The notes: a model not told the origin generated them from the sequence alone. Shown: positions 1-8,688, counted from the stretch's first letter. The stretch: 64,000 nt of DNA from Brevundimonas huaxiensis (GCF_014218725.1 NZ_JABBJE010000001.1:1-64000); one strand, 5' to 3'. Translations and numbers: made by a program.

Positions 1-59
1 ACGCCGAACGCCGCCTTCAGATGGGCGACGGCCTGGCGCAGCGCCGCGGGCCCTACCAC
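1..59 (-). CDS. IS3 transposase OrfB, N-terminal fragment (runs off window)
   Basis: In the -1 frame relative to OrfA, the codons after the slippery site read VVGPAALRQAVAHLKAAFG. This matches the usual beginning of IS3 OrfB, just before its HTH_21 region. The DDE integrase core (rve family) would lie beyond base 1 and cannot be judged. Only about 19 codons are visible, so whether the transposase is intact is unknown. Confidence 0.75.
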   Translation of the reverse strand, partial: MVGPAALRQAVAHLKAAFG

Positions 60-319
60 TTTTTTGACAGCAGATCGTTCAACGCGGCTTTGTCGAGCAT
101 GGCGTCGGCCAGCAGGCGCTTCAGCTTTCCGTTCTCGTCTTCCAGGGCCCGGAGGCGCTGGGCGTCCGACACGCTCATCCCGCCGAACTTGGCCTTCCAG
201 GCGTAGATCGTGCCCTCCGACACGCCGTGCTTGCGCGCCAGCTCGCCCGCTTTGGCGCCGGCCTCGTTCTCCCGCAGGATCCCGATGATCTGCTCTTCCG
301 TGAATCTCGCTCGTTTCAT
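53..319 (-). CDS. IS3-family transposase OrfA (helix-turn-helix protein)
   Basis: An 88-residue protein starting MKRARFTEEQIIGIL, typical of the IS407/IS1400-like branch of IS3. An N-terminal helix-turn-helix (about residues 8-45, with GELARKHGVSEGTIYAWK) binds the element ends. A leucine-zipper-like helix (about residues 55-80, with LEDENGKLKRLLADAML) mediates multimerisation. It is normally made alone as a regulator or fused to OrfB by -1 frameshifting to form the transposase. The stop at 53-55 comes just after the slippery A6G run, as expected. Confidence 0.92.
   Translation of the reverse strand: MKRARFTEEQIIGILRENEAGAKAGELARKHGVSEGTIYAWKAKFGGMSVSDAQRLRALEDENGKLKRLLADAMLDKAALNDLLSKKW
59..65 (-). 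other. A AAA AAG programmed -1 frameshift site
   Basis: The minus strand reads TCA AAA AAG TGG TAG at the end of orfA. The heptamer A AAA AAG lies in the X XXY YYZ register, and a -1 slip opens into the OrfB frame. This is the standard IS3-family frameshift signal. Any downstream stimulatory structure lies at the window edge. Confidence 0.8.
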
Positions 320-372
320 TCCGTCCGTCCTTTCAAGGGCCGGACTCTAGCTCCGCGTGGAGGAAATTCTCA

Positions 373-1323
373 GGGGCACGTCACGCCCTCTACATCGGGG
401 CGGTCGAAGGAGAAGAGGGCTGGCTCGGCCCCAAACACGTCTATCGCATGACGGATATCAAGGCGACGCCCGACGCATCGGACGCGGCTCGTCAAACCTA
501 TGCCGCCGACATTCTTAAGCCGGGCGGCTTCGCGGAGGGCGTCCGCTGGTATCAAGACAATACGCGCGAACCGATCCGCGATGAAACTCTGCGCGAGGGT
601 TTGGTCGCAATGGGAGCAGTGATTGAACGCACCGACCTGCCTACTACCTCCAGCAAGCCGCGGTATGCACTTCGGAAAGATTTCGCAGATCTGTTCGATC
701 CTACCCTTGAAGGCGATGTTCTGGTGTCGGCCATTACGGCTTGGAGCCGGGCGCATCTGAACGCCGGGGCGTTGGCGCGGATCGCCATCGTGCGCGGCGG
801 CGCCAGCCAAGCGGACGATCAGGTCTTGGTCAACTTCCCCAATGGCGAAACTCAGCGCATGAAGCCTGGTCCGAGTTCGGTCATCACCAAGGCGGTGATC
901 GAGGAGTTCGCCCCAAGGTTCCTAGCCAGTCCTACAGTCCTGTTTGTTTCAGAGAGCGGGGCGAAGGTCGTGGCCCGCTACGACGACATGGCCCGAAGGA
1001 TCGGTTTGAAAATTCAGGCGGACAAGAACCTACCCGACGTGATCCTTGCCGATATCGACGGCGAACATCCTTTGCTGGTCTTTGTGGAAGTGGTCGCCAC
1101 GGATGGCCCCATCAACGAGCGTCGCAAGTCTGCGCTGGCCGCGTTGGCCTCTGAGGCTGGTTTTCCAGTGGAGCACGTCGCTTATGTCACGGCCTTCCTT
1201 GATCGGAGCCGCGCTCCGTTCAAGAAGGCCGTCGATGGATTGGCATGGGGAAGCTATGCGTGGTTCGCGGCAGAACCAGAGCGACTGGTCGCGTTCTCCA
1301 GCGGTAAGCTAGCCCTGCTATAG
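373..1323 (+). pseudogene. BsuBI/PstI-family type II restriction endonuclease, 5'-truncated by IS
   Basis: Family features are clear: FPNGETQRMKPGPSSVITKAV, then EEFAPRFLASP, VLFVSESGAKVV, and KNLPDVILADID followed by LLVFVEVVATDGPINERR. The acidic and lysine residues in this core are the likely PD-(D/E)XK nuclease centre, cutting an unmethylated hexamer of the CTGCAG type in known relatives. The frame is open upstream of the first ATG (448). From 373 it reads ARHALYIGAVEGEEGWLGPK and onward, which also fits the family. The true N-terminus therefore lay upstream and has been removed by the IS end at 372. The ATG at 448 is an internal Met. The partner methyltransferase is not in the window. 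Activity without the N-terminus is doubtful. Confidence 0.85.
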
Positions 1324-1384
1324 CTGGAGTTGGTCGCCTTCCTGCGCAGCCCTCCAACAAACTTTGAAGGAAATGCGCGGCCAT

Positions 1385-1714
1385 CTACCCCTGCACCGTC
1401 TCCGTGATGAAATGCCTCCCCTGCCGATCCTCGATCTCGACCACCCACAGGTCCGGGTCATACCCGCGCTGGCGGGCGATATAGGCGTCCAGTTCGGTTT
1501 CGCTGTCGGACGTCACCGGCTGGATCCACAGGCGGTCGCCGTCGGGGCCGAAGGCTTCGGTGAACAGGCGGGCGGTGCGGGTGGTGGTGTCGTAGGCCTT
1601 GACGATGACCGAGCCGGCGCGGGCGTCGCCCTTTTTGACGACGGTCGCATAGGCGCCCTCGATCTGGGCGCGGCGGATCAGGGCGCTGACCCACAGGTCG
1701 CTGGAAAGAAGCAA
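1385..1714 (-). CDS. DUF1491 family protein
   Basis: A 109-residue protein matching the alphaproteobacterial DUF1491 family. It has an N-terminal LWVSALIRRAQIEGAYATVV, a central GSVIVKAYD and a C-terminal DPDLWVVEIEDRQGRHFI. It looks cytoplasmic, with no signal or membrane segment. The length is normal for the family. No biochemical role is established. It is divergent from the secreted protein gene at 1770 with about 55 bp between starts, so they share a promoter region. Confidence 0.85.
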   Translation of the reverse strand: MLLSSDLWVSALIRRAQIEGAYATVVKKGDARAGSVIVKAYDTTTRTARLFTEAFGPDGDRLWIQPVTSDSETELDAYIARQRGYDPDLWVVEIEDRQGRHFITETVQG

Positions 1715-1769
1715 TTCGCTAACCCTGCTCGAACACGGAACCCCAACCCTGGCGCGCTAGGGTCGGGGC

Positions 1770-2645
1770 ATGAGGATAGGCCTTTCCCCCCGGCAAGCCA
1801 GAGGTTTCACGTCGGCCGTGCTGATCGCCGCGACGCCCCCCCTGTTCGTTTCGGGCGCAGCCTTCGCCGCGCCGCAGGACCGCTTCTATGAGCGCAGCTT
1901 CGTGCTGGCCGCCAACGACCGCTGCGGCCTGTTCGAGCCGCAGTTGACCGCCGCCCTGACGGCTGCGGCCTGGCAGGCGCGGGGCGCGGCCCTGCGCGCG
2001 GGATCCAGCGACCGGCAACTGGCCGAGACGGCCCAGCGCGCGCGGGCGCGGGCGAATACGACGCCGTGCGGCTCCACCGATCTGAAGACGGTTCAGGGCC
2101 GGGTCCAGACCGCCTTTTCCGGCTGGTCGCGCACGACGCGGATGGAGTTTCCCGGCGATCGCCGAAAGTGGAGCGCGGACCGCGCGGCCTATGCGCGCCC
2201 GACCTGGCGGTTGATGCAGGCGACCGTGACCGGCGCCTCGCCCGTGCGGTTCGGCATGGTCGGCGGCATGGACCGGCCGGATCAACTGGCCGCCGTGGTG
2301 TCCTGGCAGGGGCGCTCGCGGCCGACCGGGGTGCGGGTGGTGATGCGCGACCATACGGTGGCGCCGCGTCCGTGGCTGTCGCACGACCTGCCGCCCGCCG
2401 CGCAGCGCCGCGCCTTTTGGGCCGCCGGCGTGATCAGCGCCGAACCGATGCTGCTGCCCGAAGGCCGTCCGGCCGGTCAGGCCTGGCTGTTCCCCGCCGC
2501 CGCCGCCGACGCCCTCTCGGCCCTGGATCCGCGCGAGGTCTTCACCGTCGAGTTCCTGTTCCGCGACGGCAGCATCGCCCGCTCCACCTTCGAAGCGGGC
2601 GACTTCGCGGCGGGCCGGGCGTTCCTGGCGATGGGGCAGGTTTAG
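1770..2645 (+). CDS. secreted protein of unknown function
   Basis: A 291-residue protein with an N-terminal signal sequence (about residues 12-33, VLIAATPPLFVSGAAFA, cleavage likely after AFA). The mature part has two isolated Cys (in NDRCGLF and TTPCGS) that could form a periplasmic disulfide. The C-terminal half (about 150-290) is rich in beta-type segments such as QLAAVVSWQGR and EVFTVEFLFRDG. The DRCGLF motif recurs in uncharacterised Caulobacterales exported proteins (from memory). It converges with the next gene and overlaps it by 4 bp. Function not recognised. Confidence 0.7.
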   Translation: MRIGLSPRQARGFTSAVLIAATPPLFVSGAAFAAPQDRFYERSFVLAANDRCGLFEPQLTAALTAAAWQARGAALRAGSSDRQLAETAQRARARANTTPCGSTDLKTVQGRVQTAFSGWSRTTRMEFPGDRRKWSADRAAYARPTWRLMQATVTGASPVRFGMVGGMDRPDQLAAVVSWQGRSRPTGVRVVMRDHTVAPRPWLSHDLPPAAQRRAFWAAGVISAEPMLLPEGRPAGQAWLFPAAAADALSALDPREVFTVEFLFRDGSIARSTFEAGDFAAGRAFLAMGQV

Positions 2646-3424
2646 GGGGCGCGTTGCAGCTCTAACGCTGAACGGACCCTCAAGAGTGGGACATAGAGGT
2701 AGGCGACAGCGCCCTCGTAGGCCGCACCGCCGGTGTGGGCGCGTGTCCCGTTCCATCTCGTGGCCTCGCGCCGGGCGCGGGCTTCAGTCTGGCCTTGCAT
2801 CATATGATCGACGCGACAGTCTCGATAGACGTCCCGTCGCACGATGCAACTTACCTCCATTGATCGACCCGGCGCGCCGGCGGTCGAGCTGGAGTCCGAC
2901 GATACGACGACCAGCATCATCGGCGCTCGGGCCAGTGTGTCCCTGTCGTTCGTCAGCGCGTACCCGCAGGCCGTCAGAACGCGATCGACATTGGCATGTT
3001 CGGTCGGCAGTTCGAAGGTTGCCGTGACAGGCGAAGCCTGTCCGACGTCCGAACGCAGTTGCAGGGTGCCGACAGCGCGAAGAAAGCGTGCGTCACGCGC
3101 CGGGGCGGCGCTGAACCATGTACGTCCAGCAGCCACGTCCCATGTCTGAACGTCGGTCAGGCCATCCGCACGTTCGGCCCTCAGCCGATACAACGGGCCC
3201 GGTCGTTCCGGAAATCCCTGCAGAGCGACTTTCAGCTCACCCGCGCTGCATTGCACTATGATCGCTTGCCCTCCGTCGTAGCGAACGGCGGCGACGGACA
3301 GGTTGCGCGCCGCATCCTGGGCGAACTCCCAATCGTCACCCGTCTGTGCGCTGGCGAATGTCGCGTGGCTAAGACCGGCCGTGCTCATCGCGATCGCAAA
3401 AAATGTTGATGCCAAACGGTTCAT
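2642..3424 (-). CDS. secreted protein of unknown function
   Basis: A 260-residue protein with a signal peptide (residues 1-26, ending ATFASAQ). The mature part is mostly beta-like, with Cys at about 59 (IVQCSAG), 153 (LTACGYA), 190 (VSCIVRR) and 203 (RDCRVD), suggesting two disulfides in the periplasm. The end (VPLLRVRSALELQ) resembles the C-terminal strand of TonB-like modules, but this is not enough to assign it. It stands alone, convergent with the gene at 1770. Base composition is slightly less GC-rich than its neighbours. Confidence 0.65.
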   Translation of the reverse strand: MNRLASTFFAIAMSTAGLSHATFASAQTGDDWEFAQDAARNLSVAAVRYDGGQAIIVQCSAGELKVALQGFPERPGPLYRLRAERADGLTDVQTWDVAAGRTWFSAAPARDARFLRAVGTLQLRSDVGQASPVTATFELPTEHANVDRVLTACGYALTNDRDTLARAPMMLVVVSSDSSSTAGAPGRSMEVSCIVRRDVYRDCRVDHMMQGQTEARARREATRWNGTRAHTGGAAYEGAVAYLYVPLLRVRSALELQRAP

Positions 3425-3481
3425 GCCATTCCCTCCCTCATCCCTGCCGCAGGCTGAAAGCGGGTCGCCCAGACGTCAAGC

Positions 3482-5167
3482 CTAGACAGTGACCGGCGTC
3501 GCATCGACAGCCGCCTCGCTAGTCTCCACCACCATCACCGGCAACCGGATCATCACCGCTGCGCCTTCGCCCAGGGTGCTGTCGATGGTCATGCGGCCGC
3601 CGTGCAGTTCGGTCAGGCTGCGGACCAGGGACAGGCCCAGGCCGGTGCCTTGCGCCTTCTGGTCGGCGCCGCCGGCCTGTTCGAAGGGGCGGCCCAGGCG
3701 TTGCAAATCCTGCGGCGCGATGCCGACGCCGGTGTCGGACACGACCAGATCCAGGTCCGGGCCGTCGGCGTCCAGGGTGATGGTGACCGAGCCGCCCGCC
3801 GGGGTGAATTTGACCGCATTGGACAGCAGGTTCAGCGCCATCTGCTTCAGGGCGCGGGCGTCGGCGCGGACTTTGATGGGCTCTGACGGCAGGACGGCGG
3901 CCAGCTCGACCCCCTTGTCGTCGGCCTGAAGCCGGACCAGGGCGACGGCGGCGGACACGGCGTCGCGGGCGTCGAACGTCTCCATCGCCAGCTGGTAGCG
4001 CTCGGCCTCGATCTTGGACAGGTCCAGCACGTCGTTGATCAGGTCCAGCAGATGGCCGCCCGCCTGATGAATGGCGTCGGCGTAGCCAGCGTAGCGCTCG
4101 GGCAGGGGGCCGAACAGCTTCTGGCGCATGATGTCGGCGAAACCGAGCACGGCGTTCAGGGGCGTGCGCAGCTCGTGGCTCATATTGGCCAGGAAACGGG
4201 TCTTGCCGGCCGACTGGGCCTCGGCCTCGACGCGGGCGGTCTCCAGCCCCAGCTCGCGGGCGAACTGGGCCGTGCCGTCGAACGCCTGGGCGATCAGGCG
4301 CGGGCGGTCCGTCTCGTGCTGGAACGGGCCCAGGATCATGACGACCCGGCGGTCCAGGGCGATGCGCGGCGTGAACTGGACCTCGACCGACTGGCCCGAC
4401 AGGGCGCGGGCCAGGGCCGCGGACACGGCCGGGCGGTCGGGCGCATGGACGGCCGAGATCAGGCCCTGTTCGGTCAGGGCCAGCACCGACAGCGCGGGCG
4501 GCGGCGTGCCCCAGGTGGCGACGGCGCGGCCGGATGGATCGAGCAGCAGCGTCAGGGCCGGCTGATCCTCCAGCAGGGCGGCGATCCGGGCGGCCTGATC
4601 TTCGGCCTCGGCCAGGCGACGCTGGCGCGCGCTCCAGGTCAGGCGCATGGCCGCGATGATCGCGCCCATGGCCAGCAGGCCCGAGACGGCGGCCAGCAAG
4701 GGGCCTTGCGCCTCCGCCCCGTTCAGCCAGGTCGAGATCAGCCCCGCCAGCAGCGGCAGGGCCACCGCAAAGGCGCCCATCCGGGTCAGACGGTCGGCGC
4801 CGACGCGGGCGTGATCGAGGGCGATCCCCGCCGCCAGCGGCGTCAGGATCAGGCCGGGCAGGGCGCCGGTCACGCCGCCGGTCAGGCCGGCCGAGGCGGT
4901 GGCGGCCAGGATCCAGCCGCCCATGACCGCCAGCCTCAGCCCCACGCTGTCGCGCACCATCAGCACGACGCCGAACACGCCGGGGAAGGCCATCAGCAGC
5001 AGGGCGGCCAGCGGCGCGTCCTTCAGCCTGTCCATCATCTGCGCCGCCAGCGCCGTCAGGGCCACCGCCACCGCCCAGATCGCATGCCACAAGGCGACCA
5101 GAGGGGCGCCCAGCGCCGCGTCGTGCGTTGCGTCGTCCTCGTATCTGGCGGGAGCGTCGGGTTTCAA
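3482..5167 (-). CDS. membrane sensor histidine kinase, DivJ/PleC-like
   Basis: About 561 residues. A multi-spanning N-terminal part (about 20-180, six or more hydrophobic segments) is followed by a PAS-like region (190-300). The HisKA domain has the phospho-acceptor in ANMSHELRTPLNAVLGF (about residue 331). The HATPase part shows N-box NLLSNAVKF, DTGVGIAPQDL and GTGLGLSLV. The dimerisation helix HLLDLINDVLDLSKIEAERY strongly resembles the PdhS family, which includes Caulobacter DivJ and PleC and controls DivK phosphorylation. The several membrane spans fit DivJ better than PleC. The first codon shown is TTG with no clear ribosome site, so the start is uncertain. It is divergent from sufE. Confidence 0.8.
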   Translation of the reverse strand: MKPDAPARYEDDATHDAALGAPLVALWHAIWAVAVALTALAAQMMDRLKDAPLAALLLMAFPGVFGVVLMVRDSVGLRLAVMGGWILAATASAGLTGGVTGALPGLILTPLAAGIALDHARVGADRLTRMGAFAVALPLLAGLISTWLNGAEAQGPLLAAVSGLLAMGAIIAAMRLTWSARQRRLAEAEDQAARIAALLEDQPALTLLLDPSGRAVATWGTPPPALSVLALTEQGLISAVHAPDRPAVSAALARALSGQSVEVQFTPRIALDRRVVMILGPFQHETDRPRLIAQAFDGTAQFARELGLETARVEAEAQSAGKTRFLANMSHELRTPLNAVLGFADIMRQKLFGPLPERYAGYADAIHQAGGHLLDLINDVLDLSKIEAERYQLAMETFDARDAVSAAVALVRLQADDKGVELAAVLPSEPIKVRADARALKQMALNLLSNAVKFTPAGGSVTITLDADGPDLDLVVSDTGVGIAPQDLQRLGRPFEQAGGADQKAQGTGLGLSLVRSLTELHGGRMTIDSTLGEGAAVMIRLPVMVVETSEAAVDATPVTV

Positions 5168-5331
5168 GAAGGGCGGGCCATGGGTTTCGTCTGCGCTCAG
5201 ACTAGGGCTGCGGCTGAGTCGGTGCGAGGCCGCTCCCCCCTGAGGCGAACCCCATTGCGGCGTTCACCATGAATATCGGGGGACAAAACGGCCGGTTGTC
5301 GTTAACGGCCGCGCGGCCTATCTGGCGGCCC

Positions 5332-5769
5332 ATGACCAACCGCACGCCGCCGACCGACACCCTGGACCAGACCCTGGCCGAACTGGCCGAGGATTTCGAC
5401 CTGCTGGGCGATTGGGAGCAGCGGATCGAATACGTCATCGAACTGGGCAAGGGGCTGGCCCCGCTGGACGAGGCCGACCGGATCGATGCCAACAAGGTGC
5501 CGGGCTGTGCGGCCCAGGTCTGGCTGGCGACGACCCAGGACGACGGTCGGCTGTGGTTCGCCGCCGACAGCGACAGCGCCCTGTCCAAGGGCAATATCGC
5601 CCTGCTGCTGAAACTCTATTCCGGCCGCACGCCTGACGAGATCCTCGACTTCGACGCCCGCGCGGCGCTGGATCGGCTGGGCCTGCCCTCGGCTTTGACG
5701 CGCCAGCGCGCCAACGGCCTGAACAGCATGGTCGGCCGCATCCGCGAGGCCGCGCTGGCGGTTCAGTAG
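5332..5769 (+). CDS. sufE: SufE family cysteine-desulfurase sulfur acceptor
   Basis: A 145-residue cytosolic protein. SufE takes sulfane sulfur from the desulfurase SufS and passes it to the SufBCD scaffold. The acceptor cysteine is in the conserved KVPGCAAQVW (about residue 59). Upstream GDWEQRIEYVIELGK and downstream GNIALLLKLYSG and NGLNSMVGRIREAA are family motifs. The start MTNRTPPTD is preferred over an upstream ATG at 5269 because homologues begin near the TLDQTLAEL helix. The rest of the suf operon is not nearby. Confidence 0.9.
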   Translation: MTNRTPPTDTLDQTLAELAEDFDLLGDWEQRIEYVIELGKGLAPLDEADRIDANKVPGCAAQVWLATTQDDGRLWFAADSDSALSKGNIALLLKLYSGRTPDEILDFDARAALDRLGLPSALTRQRANGLNSMVGRIREAALAVQ

Positions 5770-5830
5770 TCGGGGCTTGCAACCGCCGGCCCGGCGACCC
5801 ACGATCGCAGGGTCGTAACCGGGGGCGCGA

Positions 5831-6499
5831 ATGGACCTGCTGAAGATCCTGCGCAGTTTCGAGGAGTTTCTCTTCGAGGCGGTCAGCTGGCTGGTCTTCT
5901 ATCCCCTGACCCTGTGGCGGATCTTGCGTGGGCCGCTGGCGGCGATGGACTATTCGGACCGCGAGCAGAGCGACAGCGAGGAGCATCGCTATGACGACGC
6001 GCTCAGCCCGCCGCTGTTCCTTCTGGCCACCATCGTCCTGACCAATCTGCTGTCGATGGCGCTGCATGTGCCACAGCCGCCCGAGGCGACCGACCTCAGC
6101 CGCGTGGTCTATGCGTCCCAGCAGAACCTGGTCCTGTTCCGCTCGCTGGCCTTCAGCCTGATCCCGCTGGTCGCCGCCGTCACCCTGCTGCGCCACGAGA
6201 AGAAGCGTATCGCCCGCGAGACCCTGCGCGCGCCCTTCTATGCGCAATGCTATCTGGCGGCCGTCTGCGTCGCCTTCGTCTCGGTCGGCGGCGCCATCTT
6301 CCAGCGGCCCGAACTGCCCAATGCGGTGGGCGCGGCGATCATGATCGTCGGCGCGGCCTGGTTCCTCTTCGTGCAGTCGCGCTGGTTCGCCCGGCGGCTG
6401 AACGTGTCAAAGGCGCGCGGCGCCGTGATCGCCGTCCTGGCCCTGATCCGGGCGCTGATCTACCTGCTGGCGATCCTGGTCCCCGTATCCCTGATCTAA
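5831..6499 (+). CDS. polytopic inner-membrane protein of unknown function
   Basis: A 222-residue protein with an amphipathic N-terminal segment (EEFLFEAVSWLVFYPLTLW) and about four to five membrane spans, near residues 60-80, 104-122, 140-160, 167-185 and 200-222. A charged loop (about 40-56, DREQSDSEEHRYDD) faces the cytoplasm. It somewhat resembles Yip1-type small permease-like proteins found in Caulobacterales, but no catalytic motif is visible. It follows sufE on the same strand after 60 bp and may be co-transcribed. Confidence 0.7.
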   Translation: MDLLKILRSFEEFLFEAVSWLVFYPLTLWRILRGPLAAMDYSDREQSDSEEHRYDDALSPPLFLLATIVLTNLLSMALHVPQPPEATDLSRVVYASQQNLVLFRSLAFSLIPLVAAVTLLRHEKKRIARETLRAPFYAQCYLAAVCVAFVSVGGAIFQRPELPNAVGAAIMIVGAAWFLFVQSRWFARRLNVSKARGAVIAVLALIRALIYLLAILVPVSLI

Positions 6500-6503
6500 G
6501 GCG

Positions 6504-7244
6504 TCAATAGGGGGCCATCGACCGGACGTTGCCCGCCGCCGTAACGGTGCAAAGCGAGCGGTAGGGTCCCGTGGCCATGGTCAGCTCGAACTCGCCACGT
6601 CCGAGGTCACGCATGCCGATCGGCACACTGGAGCCATAGGGACGATTCTGAAACTCGTCGGCGCGGCGCGAGCAGGCCTGGCGCGCTGCATAGGGGGCGT
6701 TCTGCATCCAGCCGCTGTTGGCGTGGCGACGGTTCTGGCCTTCGTCCTCCCCGGCCAGATAGCCTTCGTGATAACCCTCTGTCTCGTGATTGGCGTCATA
6801 GTCGGCGCCGTGCAGGGCGGCCTCGTAGCCGCGCTGATATTCCCTGTCGTGGTCTGCACCGGCGTCACGGTGGCGGTTGTTGTGAGCGGCGATGGCGGCT
6901 GCCAGGCCGACGATGGCGACCCCGGCCGCAATGGCCGTCGCGTTGGAGCGATCCGAACCGCCCGAGCCGCACTCGCTGCGGCCCGCCTGGTTGATCGAGA
7001 CGTAGCGGCCGTCGCGCGTCATGATCGACACGCAGTCGGCGCCGTTACGCCAATAGGTCATGCGCCCATCGCCCACGACTTCGGACCGATCGGTAGGCTG
7101 ATAGCCGCGACGGTTCAGCTCGCCCTCAGCTTGACCGGCGCGCGCGCCGACAAGGTCGCCGAGAGCCGAGGGCGTTTGCGCCGCCGCAGGCAGGGCGGTC
7201 GCGAGCATCAAAGAGGACATCAGGCAGGCGAGGGGGCGGGACAT
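6504..7244 (-). CDS. secreted or envelope protein of unknown function
   Basis: A 246-residue protein from the chosen ATG at 7244. The first 22 residues form a signal peptide ending LPAAAQ. An earlier ATG at 7286 would add an unlikely polar extension. Residues 28-75 resemble a PepSY- or lysozyme-inhibitor-like small domain (GQAEGELNRRGYQ, MTYWRNGADCVSIMTRDGRY). A short hydrophobic Ala/Gly stretch (about 92-110) and a His/Asp/Tyr-rich segment (about 112-170) follow. The C-terminus (FELTMATGPYRSLCTVTAAGNV) looks like a beta domain with conserved Cys. Function unknown. Confidence 0.7.
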   Translation of the reverse strand: MSRPLACLMSSLMLATALPAAAQTPSALGDLVGARAGQAEGELNRRGYQPTDRSEVVGDGRMTYWRNGADCVSIMTRDGRYVSINQAGRSECGSGGSDRSNATAIAAGVAIVGLAAAIAAHNNRHRDAGADHDREYQRGYEAALHGADYDANHETEGYHEGYLAGEDEGQNRRHANSGWMQNAPYAARQACSRRADEFQNRPYGSSVPIGMRDLGRGEFELTMATGPYRSLCTVTAAGNVRSMAPY

Positions 7245-7352
7245 GGGCGATCTCCGTGTGTCGGGACAACTCAAGGACGATGCCACATGCCAGCGGATTT
7301 CAAAAACCTGCGTTATGGTTAAGCGCGATTTTTTGGGTGCGATCGTTGCCCT

Positions 7353-8075
7353 TCACCCGATCCCATAGTGATCCGCCAGGGCCTGAAGCGCCTGTTTCAG
7401 CACCGTCTTACCCTGGCGGCGGCGTAGGCCCAAGCCCGTTTCGGCCAGTTGCAGGCTGTCGCCGTGGATGCAGATGCGGGTCAGGATGGGGCGAAGGCGC
7501 GGGCCGACGGCGGTCAGGGCCTGTTCGACGCGGCGGGCGGCGGACAGGGCGCGGTCGGTCGGCTCCATCCGGGCGGCGGTTCCCGAGCCGGCGGTCGGCA
7601 GGGCGTCCCAGCGCATGGTGACCGACGCGCCCTTCGTCGCCTGTTCCGCCTCGCGCCGCAGCCGTTCGCCGGCGGCGGCCTCGGCCGGGGTCAGCCAGGG
7701 GCGGCCGGACGCATCCTTGCGTCGCGCCAGCCAGGCGATGGGGCTTTCGCCCAGATTGGCCCGCGCCCGGACCATGCAGCCGTCCGGCTGCATCAGGTCG
7801 CGCTCGCCCGCCACGAAGCCGGGACGGCCAGGGGCGGGGGCAGGGGCGGGGGACGGCTTCGGGTCCGGCTGGGCGCGTCCCGACCAGCCGCCGCCGGGCC
7901 GCACGCGCAGGCCGGGCTGGTCGATCAGGGCGCGAAACTCGGCCTCGGTCAGGGTCAGGCTGATGCGGCTGCGGCGATCGGGCGACAGGCGCAAGGCATA
8001 GGCGCCGCCTTCGGCCGACAGCCAGGCGCCGGGCTTGGCCATCAGATCGCGCGCGCGTTCCAGAAGCCGGCTCAT
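7353..8075 (-). CDS. DUF6456 domain-containing protein
   Basis: A 240-residue protein. The C-terminal half (about 140-240, AGERLRREAEQATKG through TRICIHGDSLQLAETGLGLRRRQGK and LKQALQALADHYG) matches DUF6456, common beside DnaA-domain-like regulators in alphaproteobacteria. A Pro/Ala-rich linker (about 70-90) separates a small N-terminal domain (DPGAWLSAEGG-like region and LTEAEFRALIDQPGL). The start overlaps the stop of the upstream gene as ATGA (8072-8075), indicating translational coupling. Role unknown, with a DNA-related role suggested by context. Confidence 0.8.
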   Translation of the reverse strand: MSRLLERARDLMAKPGAWLSAEGGAYALRLSPDRRSRISLTLTEAEFRALIDQPGLRVRPGGGWSGRAQPDPKPSPAPAPAPGRPGFVAGERDLMQPDGCMVRARANLGESPIAWLARRKDASGRPWLTPAEAAAGERLRREAEQATKGASVTMRWDALPTAGSGTAARMEPTDRALSAARRVEQALTAVGPRLRPILTRICIHGDSLQLAETGLGLRRRQGKTVLKQALQALADHYGIG

Positions 8076-8428
8076 TGCGGCAGCTCCAGGCGGGGCGACT
8101 GATACAGGCCCTGGATGCACCCTTCGAGGTCGTTCATCAGGTCGTCGATGCTGCGCCGTTCGCGCTCGTCCTCGACCCAGCGGCAGGCGGCGCCGACGCT
8201 GGCGCGATTGACGCCGAAGACGTGGCCGACCCGCTCCAACGTCCAGCCATAGGCGACGTGGGACAGATACATGGCCAGCCAGCGCGGGCGGGCCGCGCGC
8301 GGGTTCATGCGGCCCCGGCCGGTCATCTGCGACGGATGGGCGCCGGTGCGCGCCGCGATCAGATGAATGGCCAGCCCGGCCTTGACCTGATCCTCCTCGG
8401 TGACCGGCACCCTGTAGTCCTCCAGCAC
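8072..8428 (-). CDS. helix-turn-helix protein, DnaA domain IV-like
   Basis: About 118 residues. The central part has a helix-turn-helix pattern similar to the DNA-binding C-terminal domain of DnaA: ARPRWLAMYLSHVAYGWT, then LERVGHVFGVNRASVGAACRWVEDERE. A GTG at 8428 is preferred as the start because GAGGGAG lies about 7 nt before it; a GTG at 8446 in the same frame is an alternative. It forms a two-gene unit with the DUF6456 gene and lies upstream of ctrA in divergent orientation. A regulatory role is likely, but targets are unknown. Confidence 0.75.
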   Translation of the reverse strand: MLEDYRVPVTEEDQVKAGLAIHLIAARTGAHPSQMTGRGRMNPRAARPRWLAMYLSHVAYGWTLERVGHVFGVNRASVGAACRWVEDERERRSIDDLMNDLEGCIQGLYQSPRLELPQ

Positions 8429-8569
8429 GAAACGTCTCCCTCTCACGAACTCTCGACGCCGGCATCATAGGCGGCCGTGACGTCGCGATAGGAATATCGT
8501 CCTACTGTGCGCCAAAATCGGTCGTGGCGGCTTAACCGCCTTGCGGTTGCGGGCAGGACATTGTGCGGG

Positions 8570-8656
8570 GTGAGTTGTGAGTGGTGAGTGGTTAGGGGAG
8601 CATTCGTATGCGCTTTTCGGCGTCGCCCACTGACGAGTCACGCATCACCACTCACC
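8570..8656. repeat. GTGAGTGGTGA-type palindromic repeat, copy 1
   Basis: The left arm contains TTGTGAGTGGTGAGTGG and the right arm ACGAGTCACGCATCACCACT followed by CAC, able to form a long imperfect hairpin around a loop of about 40 bp. Related elements occur at 34651, 43833 and 44146. This copy lies in the ctrA upstream region, outside the GANTC cluster. Confidence 0.75.
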
Positions 8657-8688
8657 CTCCGCGCCGACCAACATGGTTAATAAATTTC

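Larger units (their letters stand above)
1..372 (-). mobile_element. IS3-family insertion sequence, partial (cut by window edge)
   Basis: One end of an IS3-family element. It holds a complete orfA, an A6G slippery site and the first codons of orfB, which leave the window at base 1. The proposed terminal end is at 372, where the outward minus-strand sequence begins TGAGAATTTCC, matching the 5'-TGA start usual for IS3 inverted repeats. Immediately beyond it, the plus strand is in frame with a restriction endonuclease gene, so the element sits inside that gene. The other end and the target duplication lie outside the window, so the exact boundary is inferred. Confidence 0.8.

Noticed and set aside
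448-450. ATG 448 as native start of the restriction endonuclease
   Set aside because: Family sequence continues in frame upstream to the IS end, so this Met is internal to a truncated gene.
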